Origin: an uncultured Bacteroides sp.
GTDB taxonomy: Bacteria > Bacteroidota > Bacteroidia > Bacteroidales > Bacteroidaceae
Reading direction: 5' to 3'
Assembly: GCA_900557355.1 (NCBI GenBank)
Contig: USSR01000410.1
Location: 1-6,373, forward strand
Length of the DNA: 6,373 nucleotides
Shown here: piece after piece, positions 1 to 6,373 of the stretch
Position numbering within the stretch: position 1 is the first letter of the stretch
Layout: each line of letters starts with the position of its first letter
Notes under the pieces: generated by a model
The model's database searches: none
The model's input: only the letters and a program-made list of their open reading frames with translations
What the model was told of the DNA's origin: nothing
Position numbers and translations under genes: made by a program

Positions 1-1365
1 GAGTTCAGAAAATCCGAAACGGGAAACCTGAAATTACAAGTATCAAAACAAGACATGACGCGATTCATCTCTAAAAATATAGAAAGTTTCCGCCCGCTGA
101 TGAAGCAGAAACAAATAGAAATAACCTTTAACGGTGAAGTTCAAAACGATGAAGTCTATTTTGACTCTGACAAGCTGGACAAAATATTGTATAACTTACT
201 GTCTAATGCCTTAAAATACAATCAGGAAGGAACACTTGTAGAAGTATCAGTGTCCTATATACAAGAAAACAGGTATGCCCGCATTGCCGTTAGAGACAAC
301 GGTAACGGTTTATCTGAAAAAACAATGAAGAATTTGTTCAAACGGTTTTATGACGGTGACTTCCGGAAATTCAAGACCTCAGGCACTGGTATAGGACTTT
401 CATTGGTGAAAGACCTGGTGACTCTACATAAGGGAGAAATCACAGTAGATAACCATCCCGGTGAAGGAGTATGTTTTACTGTACAAATTCCAATTACAGC
501 TTCCTACTACACCGATGAAGAGTGTTATGAAAACAAACAACAGAACGAGATTCTCCAGGCCACTGTCTCCACAGAAGAGATTCCGAGTGATGAACCTCGA
601 TACAATCTGCTCATTGTAGAAGACAATCCGGACTTACTGATGCTCTTAAAAAACATACTTTCAAAACGATACAACGTGTACAGCGCCACAAATGGCAAAG
701 AAGCGATAGAAGTCATGGCACAAGAAGATATCAGCCTGATAGTATCAGACGTCATGATGCCTGAAATGGACGGGTATGAATTATGCCAAAAGGTGAAACA
801 GGATATTGAGTTCAATCATATCCCCATCATTTTGCTGACTGCAAAAGTAGAAGAAGCGGATGCCATCAATGCCTATGAAGCAGGTGCCGATGCTTACCTG
901 ACAAAACCTTTCTCCGTAGACAGATTACGGGCCAGAATAGCTAATCTATTGAATATCAGAGCACAAAACATATCACGTTTGAAAAGTCAGCCAGTCTTTG
1001 ACCCACAGGCACTGGACTATACCACGCATGACGAAGTCTTCTTGAAATCTGTATTGGAGTGTGTCAGCAGTAACTATACCGACCCTGAATTTGATCAGAA
1101 CAAACTTACCGACATGATGGGAATCAGCAAATCTACCATGCACCGGAAACTGAAGTCGCTAACCGGAATGACAGCAACAAACTTCATCAAAGATTACCGG
1201 CTAAAAACCGCTTACGAGATTTTGAAGAAAAAAGGAAGTTTGCGAATCTCCGAAATCGCCTACGCTGTAGGGTTCAATGACCCGAAGTACTTCAGTATAT
1301 GTTTCAAAAAAGAGTTTGGGATGCTTCCGCGAAAATTAGAAGAAGACGATAAGGATGCATCGTGA
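1..1365 (+). CDS. Hybrid two-component system (HTCS) regulator, C-terminal part
   Basis: The reading frame is open from base 1, so the start lies before the window; the ATG at 55 is internal. Counting from the first visible codon (454 in all), the order is: the end of the region that normally follows the dimerization helices (EFRKSETGNLKL), then a HATPase_c kinase domain at about 25-167 with N-box residues N65 and N69, G1 box D99-G103 (DNGNG), F box LFKRFY and G2 box G128-G132 (GTGIG). A receiver domain follows at about 199-317, with acidic pair E207/D208, phosphoacceptor D250 in SDVMMP, T280 and K302. An AraC-type double HTH ends the protein at about 348-445. All expected catalytic residues are present, so this half looks functional. 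In this family the missing N-terminus is normally a periplasmic beta-propeller sensor plus a membrane helix, and the protein activates nearby glycan-degradation genes upon ligand binding. It converges on the GH2 gene with an 18-bp gap. The ligand cannot be told from this half. Confidence 0.95.
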   Translation, partial: EFRKSETGNLKLQVSKQDMTRFISKNIESFRPLMKQKQIEITFNGEVQNDEVYFDSDKLDKILYNLLSNALKYNQEGTLVEVSVSYIQENRYARIAVRDNGNGLSEKTMKNLFKRFYDGDFRKFKTSGTGIGLSLVKDLVTLHKGEITVDNHPGEGVCFTVQIPITASYYTDEECYENKQQNEILQATVSTEEIPSDEPRYNLLIVEDNPDLLMLLKNILSKRYNVYSATNGKEAIEVMAQEDISLIVSDVMMPEMDGYELCQKVKQDIEFNHIPIILLTAKVEEADAINAYEAGADAYLTKPFSVDRLRARIANLLNIRAQNISRLKSQPVFDPQALDYTTHDEVFLKSVLECVSSNYTDPEFDQNKLTDMMGISKSTMHRKLKSLTGMTATNFIKDYRLKTAYEILKKKGSLRISEIAYAVGFNDPKYFSICFKKEFGMLPRKLEEDDKDAS

Positions 1366-1377
1366 ACTCCGGGAGTT
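1365..1377. terminator. Short inverted repeat between convergent genes, possible weak bidirectional terminator
   Basis: A 13-base perfect inverted repeat, AACTCC-G-GGAGTT, begins at the last base of the HTCS stop codon and fills most of the 18-bp gap to the GH2 stop. As RNA it gives a stem of only about 5 bp with a CGG loop. The following sequence (ATATTGTTATT on +) is AT-rich but not a clean T-run. It is the only structure in the gap that could separate the two transcripts, but it is short for an intrinsic terminator. Confidence 0.25.
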
Positions 1378-1383
1378 ATATTG

Positions 1384-4300
1384 TTATTCAACCAAATCCA
1401 CCCAGTCTATCGCATTGCCGGGTTCGCCTTCCACTACCACTTCTATTTGATTGGCACCACTATAGAAAGGTATTTTAAAGGTTACTTCCTGCCATTTGGC
1501 AATATCCTGTTCACCTGTCTTTAACACCCGTTTTCCGACCTCCTTGCCATTATTAAACACCCTTAGTATAGCATTTTCCGTCATTGGCATAAATGCCACC
1601 ACAAAAGAAACATTCTGGTTGCTACCATCATTCTCCTGATAAAAAGACAGGCTCGCACGATCCGCTGTCGTAGACAAATAAGATTTTCCTTCAAATCCAA
1701 CAGCAATCGCCAACTCCTTCATTCCTTTACTCTCACACATTTCCGCCTGTATGCCGCGAGATTCCGTTTTACTCTCCGAACCGTCACTCCAATAGATACC
1801 CTCCTCTTTTCCAAACTTTTCTTCCATCCTAAACAATTCCACACCTTTAAGAAACACAACAGCTTTCACTGTCATTCCATCCTTTACAGCAAAAGGTTTC
1901 GTATACTTTATAGTGCCGACAAACGGTTCAGTACCGTCAACAGTATAGTAAATATCATATTTCACACCGGATTTTAGTTCACCCGAAAGTACTTCGATCG
2001 CACATACATCAATTCCAACCTCCGAACTCATTTTAAGTCTTTTATCACCTAATATAGCCCCGGCATGTAACACCGCTTTCTTATCTCCGTCACAACGAAC
2101 AAATGTTCTCAACAATCCCCCAAAGGCACATTTAGACTTCGCATTCCAGTTTGCCTCCACATCTACGGGATTACCATTTTCCGCAGAAAAGACTTTAGCC
2201 TTCCCCTTCAAATGGAAATACACACGATTTTCACCATAAGGATAAAGTGTACCATCTGTACTCTGTTGGGCGATAGTAATAACATGCAAATCATCCCGCT
2301 TGCCTGTCAGGCAAGACTCTTCTTTCCATATACCTAACTTTTCCGGAACAAATACTGTCTTCTGAGAAGTACGGGCTATTTCTTCGCCATTTCTATAAGA
2401 GACAGCTTCCACTACACCGGGTTCCCAAGGCACCATCCATGTACATGCCATATCCTCCCACTTAGTCCCCTTCCGCTGTTTCCCCAAAGAACGGCCATTA
2501 AAAAACAGTTCAACTTCCTCGCCTGTAGTATAAGTCTGTACCGGCACTTTTGTTCCTCTTTTCATATCCGGATGAGTCCAATGAGGAAGCAAATGTACCA
2601 TAGGAGACGATGTCCATTCTGACTGATATAAATAAAAATGATCTTTTTTAAATCCGGCCATATCCAAAACTCCTCCCATAAACGCTCTAAAAGGCCAACC
2701 GCCATGCACATAGCCGGCTTCTCCCAAATAATCAAATCCCGTCCAGCGATAACTTCCCGAATACCAAGGCAAATCTCTCAAATAAGCCATATTCTGACGT
2801 GCATTTATGCGTACAACAGCATTGTCATACGAGGAATTGAAATGCTGTTTACGGTTCGTCCATTTTGAAGCGGATGCCCAATCATAATTAAAAATTTCGG
2901 TTTCACACAAATCCGGTATTTCAAAAGGATCCTGCCGTTTATTGGGATAGCCGTCACGATACCATGTTTGTGTCCTGTAATACCCTCTAACCTGCCATGT
3001 ATGGGGAGTTTCTGTCCCAACAAAAGCTTTCTTCCCGGGTTTATAATTCAAAATAAAACTTTTCTTTTCCGAATGACCATTTACACCCAATATGTCCATA
3101 AAATCGCTGCCCGAATGACCGGAAGTAACCAATCGGGTATCATCTTCCTCATGACAAACCTTCACCAGTTCTGATGCCACATCGCCCCGTGTTTCATTGC
3201 CCACGCTATATATGATAACAGAAGGATGATTACGGTCACGACGGACCCAATCGCGCAAATCCCGTTCCCACCATCCAGCAAAAGCCTGATTGCCGTAATC
3301 AAACGGAGCTTTAGTACGCCATCCGTCAAACACCTCATCCATTACCAACATACCCTCTTCGTCACAAATATCATAGAAAACCGGCAATTGAGGATTGTGA
3401 GCCGTACGTATGGAATTACATCCCATTTCTTTTAGCAGCTTCACTTTCCAACGGATTAGATTCTCCGTCCATGCCGCTCCCACCGGTCCTCCTTCCAAAT
3501 GCTCGCATACCCCACGCAATTTAACATTCTTACCATTCAACCAAAATCCGGTTTCCGTTCTCCATTCCACATGACGGATGCCGAAACAGGTAACCGTTTC
3601 ATCTACAACTTCCCCGTCTATCTTCAATTTTGTAACCAAAGAATACAGATGTGGCGTATCAATGTCCCACAATTGAGGCTTATCAACCGTGATTTCCTGT
3701 ACCGCTTTCTTCTGATTCAATACTACATTTTTCAACAATCCTACCTTTTTACCGACAGGAGAAAGGATAATATAATCAACCGATACTTTTTTATATTCCT
3801 TCAACATATCAGGTTTACATATCACTTTCACTACAGCCTTTTCAGATGTCACCATGGGTGTAGTCACAAACACCGAACCGGTAGCCAGCCGAACTGCATT
3901 CGTAATCTTCAAATATACATTACCATATATTCCACATCCATGATACCAGCGTGCGCTTGGCTCAAGAGAATTGTCTATTCTCACACTAACCATATTCTCC
4001 CCGTCAATGACATAAGGAGTTATTTCATATTCAAAACTAATATATCCATAAGGTCTTTTTCCCAAATAATGACCGTTTATCCAGACCTCACTGTTCATAT
4101 ATGCAGCATCAAACGCAAGAAACAGACGCTTCCCTTCCGCAACTGACTTTTTATCAAGTTTTATGGCCTTACGATACCACCCTACTCCTCCACACGCATA
4201 CCCGCCTTTATCTTTTTGTGCACCATCAGCCGAATATCCTTGCTCAAAAGCCCAATCATGTGGCAGATTCAATATTCTCCATGCACTATCATCAAAAAAC

Positions 4301-4434
4301 TTTTCTTTAGCCTGAGGCACATCTTTCAAAACAAAATGCCAACCTTCATTCAAAAGTTTTTCTTCAGCAGCTTGCACATTAAAGGAAAGTACAAGCAATG
4401 ACATAAAAGTCAGCAGTTTACATAAATCTTTCAT
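1384..4434 (-). CDS. Secreted GH2 glycoside hydrolase, beta-galactosidase-like, with C-terminal accessory modules
   Basis: This 1016-residue exo-glycosidase probably removes terminal beta-linked sugars, most likely galactose, from an oligosaccharide in the periplasm or at the cell surface. Residues 1-23 form a signal peptide (K2, K6, hydrophobic core, cleavage near VQA-A); no lipobox cysteine follows. Next come the GH2 sugar-binding jelly roll (about 27-180), an Ig-like domain (about 185-290) and the TIM barrel (about 292-610), containing RGVCEHLEGG, the SIRTAHNP motif, proposed acid/base E414 in VGNE and proposed nucleophile E475 in GTETPHTW. A DUF4982-like beta domain (about 630-695; VELFFNGRSLG) and a GH2 C5-like domain (about 713-800; AENGNP) follow. 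Then comes a segment resembling a chitobiase C-terminal domain (about 815-875; YYTVDGTEP). A beta-rich tail (about 880-1016), with WQEVTFKIPFYSGANQIEV and AIDWVDL, resembles a CBM6/35-type carbohydrate-binding module. The start is set by the signal peptide directly after ATG; the A-rich leader lacks a strong Shine-Dalgarno. Both catalytic glutamates are present and the frame is intact. GH2 also includes glucuronidases and mannosidases, so the sugar is not certain. Confidence 0.93.
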   Translation of the reverse strand: MKDLCKLLTFMSLLVLSFNVQAAEEKLLNEGWHFVLKDVPQAKEKFFDDSAWRILNLPHDWAFEQGYSADGAQKDKGGYACGGVGWYRKAIKLDKKSVAEGKRLFLAFDAAYMNSEVWINGHYLGKRPYGYISFEYEITPYVIDGENMVSVRIDNSLEPSARWYHGCGIYGNVYLKITNAVRLATGSVFVTTPMVTSEKAVVKVICKPDMLKEYKKVSVDYIILSPVGKKVGLLKNVVLNQKKAVQEITVDKPQLWDIDTPHLYSLVTKLKIDGEVVDETVTCFGIRHVEWRTETGFWLNGKNVKLRGVCEHLEGGPVGAAWTENLIRWKVKLLKEMGCNSIRTAHNPQLPVFYDICDEEGMLVMDEVFDGWRTKAPFDYGNQAFAGWWERDLRDWVRRDRNHPSVIIYSVGNETRGDVASELVKVCHEEDDTRLVTSGHSGSDFMDILGVNGHSEKKSFILNYKPGKKAFVGTETPHTWQVRGYYRTQTWYRDGYPNKRQDPFEIPDLCETEIFNYDWASASKWTNRKQHFNSSYDNAVVRINARQNMAYLRDLPWYSGSYRWTGFDYLGEAGYVHGGWPFRAFMGGVLDMAGFKKDHFYLYQSEWTSSPMVHLLPHWTHPDMKRGTKVPVQTYTTGEEVELFFNGRSLGKQRKGTKWEDMACTWMVPWEPGVVEAVSYRNGEEIARTSQKTVFVPEKLGIWKEESCLTGKRDDLHVITIAQQSTDGTLYPYGENRVYFHLKGKAKVFSAENGNPVDVEANWNAKSKCAFGGLLRTFVRCDGDKKAVLHAGAILGDKRLKMSSEVGIDVCAIEVLSGELKSGVKYDIYYTVDGTEPFVGTIKYTKPFAVKDGMTVKAVVFLKGVELFRMEEKFGKEEGIYWSDGSESKTESRGIQAEMCESKGMKELAIAVGFEGKSYLSTTADRASLSFYQENDGSNQNVSFVVAFMPMTENAILRVFNNGKEVGKRVLKTGEQDIAKWQEVTFKIPFYSGANQIEVVVEGEPGNAIDWVDLVE

Positions 4435-4537
4435 ATTTACTTTTCAATTAATATAGTTCATTATATCTAAACTATAAAGTTTTACCCTAAAAGCCATAAG
4501 GTATCAGCCCTTTTACAATAACATTAACAGGGTGTCA
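4435..4537 (-). promoter_or_regulatory. Leader and probable promoter region of the GH2 gene
   Basis: This AT-rich stretch lies directly upstream of the GH2 start codon and downstream of the 22-bp repeat array, so its promoter should be in or near it. TAGTTTAG (minus strand, 4474-4467) matches the Bacteroides -7 consensus TAnnTTTG with one mismatch, but no TTTG sits at the usual distance upstream, so the exact promoter is unproven. A 7-bp inverted repeat, TATAGTT (4452-4458) and AACTATA (4470-4476) with an 11-base spacer, overlaps this candidate and could be an operator or a leader hairpin. No GA-rich ribosome-binding site is seen, as is usual in Bacteroides. Confidence 0.35.
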
Positions 4538-4625
4538 ACCAAGGTTAACAGCCCCGTTTACCAAGGTTGACAGAACCGCTCACCAAGGTTGACAAAGCCG
4601 TCAATGCAGGTTGACACTCTTTGCA
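4538..4625. repeat. 22-bp tandem repeat: three good copies plus one degenerate copy
   Basis: Four head-to-tail units of exactly 22 bp lie at 4538-4559, 4560-4581, 4582-4603 and 4604-4625. The shared core on + is ACCAAGGTTGACA in units 2 and 3, ACCAAGGTTAACA in unit 1 and ATGCAGGTTGACA in unit 4; the other nine or so bases of each unit diverge except for a partly kept CCG. Directly before the core of unit 1, TGTCAACC (4533-4540) is inverted relative to GGTTAACA (4543-4550), giving an imperfect palindrome with a 2-base centre. A period of 22 is about two helical turns, so the cores fall on roughly the same DNA face. The array lies 104-191 bp upstream of the GH2 start codon. The repeat is directly visible; a role as regulator-binding sites is inferred. 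Confidence 0.85.
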
Positions 4626-4727
4626 CCCTTACCTAAAACATAATAATCCCTCATCTAAAACCAATAAACGCTTCATCCATTTAAAAACAAACAGCGATAC
4701 TTCAAGTGTGCATCACGTTCAACAGCG

Positions 4728-4847
4728 ATGGAATCGACTGCAATGAAACACATACGATGCTTAAAAGAGATAGATAAGCTAAAAAACATCGAAATTCTGA
4801 AAGAATCTACATATATGGCAAATCAGGATTATCACATTGTTACATAA
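4728..4847 (+). CDS. Doubtful 39-codon ORF between the repeat array and the terminator
   Basis: ATG at 4728 to TAA at 4845-4847 encodes 39 residues, beginning MESTAMKHIRCLKEIDKL and ending HIVT. It is Lys/Ile/Glu-rich in the middle and has no signal peptide, membrane segment or motif that I recognise. The frame is open upstream as far as 4668 without another ATG. No Shine-Dalgarno or convincing promoter precedes it. The only support is the strong hairpin with a downstream T-rich stretch 25 bases after its stop, but that hairpin is explained equally well as the terminator of the right-hand minus-strand gene. It could be a chance ORF, a gene relic or part of a small RNA. The rest of 4626-4872 shows nothing recognisable, only a 9-base direct repeat AACAGCGAT at 4690-4698 and 4721-4729. 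Confidence 0.15.
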   Translation: MESTAMKHIRCLKEIDKLKNIEILKESTYMANQDYHIVT

Positions 4848-4872
4848 GCAGTTAAGATATAAATCAGCCAAA

Positions 4873-4909
4873 AACAAAGTGAGAGCGAACAGTGTGCTCT
4901 CACTTTGTT
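4873..4909. terminator. Strong intrinsic terminator, probably bidirectional
   Basis: A perfect 14-bp stem, AACAAAGTGAGAGC (4873-4886) against GCTCTCACTTTGTT (4896-4909), encloses a 9-base loop. On the minus strand the stem runs into a T-run (complement of the A-run 4870-4874), as expected for ending transcription of the glycosidase gene whose stop lies 115 bases upstream at 5025-5027. On the + strand it is followed by ATTTT (4910-4914), so it could also stop transcription from the left. It makes read-through from the right-hand gene into the 1384-4434 gene unlikely. Confidence 0.8.
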
Positions 4910-5024
4910 ATTTTGCCATCACTACAACCAAGTCTCTATCAAACAACAAATTACATCATCAGTGAGGGCAGTGAGAGTAAACTGCTTTTAAATGATTCTA
5001 CCATTTGCATCAACGATGCGTGAC

Positions 5025-6373
5025 TTATCTGTTTTGTAAATACGAAAGAATACTTTCAAATAACGCCTTCACCTCAACATTTTCTTTACACGAAAACAAA
5101 TCAGAAGCACAAATGATAGCATTTCCATCACTTTCCGGTACCTCGTAAATCAAACCCAATTTATGATTTCTATCCCAATTATCCACAACCTGAACAATAG
5201 GACTATATTCTCTCTCATAATCATCCAAAATCATTGGCCTAGAATTAATAACCAAATTCCACCATTGCCAATTCGTATGAAAATCTGTCGGAAACAAATT
5301 AAAAATAGGATGTTCCGAATTAATCAATAATCCAAAAGTTCCGGGAGACGGCACTTTACCCATTCTTTGGGCAGTTCTTCTAAAAGATTTATAATTCCAG
5401 AAATCCGTTATAAATAACCCTCCTACAGAGTTCTTAATGATGTCCTCATGCCTTGGGATATACAATACTTTCGATTTCTTTTTCACACATTCATTAAAGC
5501 GAGCAGCATCCCTTGTCACACATATTCCTTTTACCGTTCCTTCTTCCACATCCCTTTTTTGACTATAAGTCCACAAATCCCATGAATTCTTATAATCTGT
5601 ATTCTCCAATTCCACATGAAGAGAAAGTTTCTGGTTTGACAATGAGAAATCAGATAAAGGAATCCGCAACGAACCTATCCTGTTTACTTCTCCTTGCTTT
5701 AAATCCATTGTAAACGACTTTTTATACAACACATCCTCATTTTCCGTCACCAATGCGCAAGATACGGTTTGCCTTGGAAGATCCTGCTTTCCATAATGAG
5801 CAATATCCACATCCACAGATAGCACCTCATCGGAACTCCAACAAAACTTAGAAAAACGTGTTAACGGAACAATGTCATTGCAGAATCTCCTCCACTGCTC
5901 AGGGGTTATCAGATTCTTCGTTCCCATAAAAGCATTTAAAATGCCCACTAAAGCAGTTCCTTGCCCCGGATAATCCTGCAAATCAAGTAGTTGAAAACCA
6001 TCAAAATTCTTTGTACGCAATGCCATCTCTATTTCCTCACGATAACACAGTACACTAAGAGCACCGGAAGCTTTTAAAAAGTCTTCACTTTTCTCCAGCA
6101 GCCCCTTCTCCTCTAACCTCTTCTTTATTACTTCAAAATTCAATGGTTTAAGTACTCCTTTGTATAGAGGCATTTCCTTAAAATCAGGATATACTTGATA
6201 TTGCCCTGTTTCATGACCAATAACGGGCTTGCACAATCCTTGGACAGCTTTCGAAAAATCTCTTTGGGTATTGGGCAGCTTACTGTTTATTATTCCCCCA
6301 TTATCCGCATTAGCAAAAGAAAAGCTACCTCTAAGATCAGTCATACAATCAGGCTGCGCCTTTCCATTTCTGA
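5025..6373 (-). CDS. GH2-like glycoside hydrolase, C-terminal part
   Basis: The frame stays open to the window edge past the ATG at 6344 (nine more codons, ending RNGKAQPDC before that Met), so the start lies outside and the Met is internal. Numbering from it, residues 1-160 look like the second half of a clan GH-A TIM barrel: KPVIGHETGQYQ (39-50) fits a barrel strand ending in the catalytic nucleophile, proposed E45, and LLDLQDYPGQGTALVG (119-134) is strongly family-like. Residues about 160-262 form an Ig-like beta-sandwich ending in NSWDLWTY, as in GH2-type enzymes. Residues about 270-439 form an alpha/beta domain with KVLYIPRHEDI, the SPGTFGLLINSEHPIF motif and TNWQWWNL, resembling the flavodoxin/GATase-like C-terminal domain of Bacteroides PUL glycosidases. 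The acid/base residue and N-terminal sugar-binding domain lie outside the window. Similar proteins are often named beta-galactosidase or GH2 sugar-binding protein, but the substrate is not established from this sequence. The terminator at 4873-4909 lies downstream. Confidence 0.85.
   Translation of the reverse strand, partial: RNGKAQPDCMTDLRGSFSFANADNGGIINSKLPNTQRDFSKAVQGLCKPVIGHETGQYQVYPDFKEMPLYKGVLKPLNFEVIKKRLEEKGLLEKSEDFLKASGALSVLCYREEIEMALRTKNFDGFQLLDLQDYPGQGTALVGILNAFMGTKNLITPEQWRRFCNDIVPLTRFSKFCWSSDEVLSVDVDIAHYGKQDLPRQTVSCALVTENEDVLYKKSFTMDLKQGEVNRIGSLRIPLSDFSLSNQKLSLHVELENTDYKNSWDLWTYSQKRDVEEGTVKGICVTRDAARFNECVKKKSKVLYIPRHEDIIKNSVGGLFITDFWNYKSFRRTAQRMGKVPSPGTFGLLINSEHPIFNLFPTDFHTNWQWWNLVINSRPMILDDYEREYSPIVQVVDNWDRNHKLGLIYEVPESDGNAIICASDLFSCKENVEVKALFESILSYLQNR

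Noticed and set aside
55..57. ATG at 55 as the true start of the HTCS gene
   Set aside because: The frame is open to base 1 and the upstream codons encode the conserved segment between the dimerization helices and the ATPase domain; a start here would remove the histidine region.
525..815. 96-codon open frame on the - strand
   Set aside because: It is antisense to the linker and receiver domain of the HTCS gene, whose motifs prove the + frame.
3499..4146. 215-codon open frame on the + strand
   Set aside because: It is antisense to the jelly-roll, Ig-like and early barrel coding region of the intact GH2 gene, and its translation (rich in Tyr, His, Phe and Ile) resembles no family.
4538..4625. 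CRISPR array
   Set aside because: The units abut directly with no unique spacers of normal length, only about 13 bases are conserved per 22-bp unit, and no cas gene is near.
4538..4625. Repeat-containing coding sequence
   Set aside because: A 22-bp period shifts frame at every unit, so it would not encode a repeated peptide.
4961..5019. Small hairpins GCAGT/ACTGC (4968-4985) and GCATC/GATGC (5007-5019) just after the right-hand gene
   Set aside because: The stems are only 5 bp; the second has no T-run on the minus strand and the first has one only on the + strand, where no gene reads in. The 14-bp stem at 4873-4909 is the convincing terminator.
6342..6344. ATG at 6344 as the true start of the right-hand glycosidase
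   Set aside because: The frame continues to the window edge, and a start here would cut a TIM barrel in half with no signal peptide.

Overview
The window looks like part of a polysaccharide utilization locus (PUL) from a gut-type Bacteroidota, most likely Bacteroides or a close relative. Three things point there: a hybrid two-component sensor (kinase, receiver and AraC-type HTH in one chain), which is characteristic of that phylum; neighbouring glycoside hydrolases of the Bacteroides GH2 type; and A-rich leaders without a clear Shine-Dalgarno sequence. This is inferred from protein families; no 16S or other marker is present.

Layout. Positions 1-1365 (+) hold the C-terminal part of a hybrid two-component system (HTCS) regulator whose sensor end lies before the window. 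After an 18-bp gap, a convergent 1016-residue secreted GH2 glycosidase (beta-galactosidase-like) fills 1384-4434 (-). Next comes a gene-poor interval, 4435-5024. From left to right it holds the AT-rich leader of the GH2 gene with a 7-bp inverted repeat, a striking 22-bp tandem repeat with three good copies and one degenerate copy (4538-4625), a weak 39-codon ORF on the + strand, and a strong 14-bp-stem terminator (4873-4909). The right end (5025-6373, -) is the C-terminal part of a second, GH2-like glycosidase whose start lies beyond the window.

How it fits together. In Bacteroides an HTCS senses an oligosaccharide in the periplasm and activates neighbouring glycosidase genes. The two hydrolases share a strand, but a terminator and about 590 bp separate them, so the 1384-4434 gene is probably its own transcription unit. 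The phased 22-bp repeats lie 104-191 bp upstream of its start codon and are the best candidate here for a regulator-binding array. That link is inference. No SusC/SusD pair, RNA gene, insertion sequence or CRISPR array is visible. The genes belong to known families; the repeat array and the substrate of the right-hand enzyme are the least explained parts.
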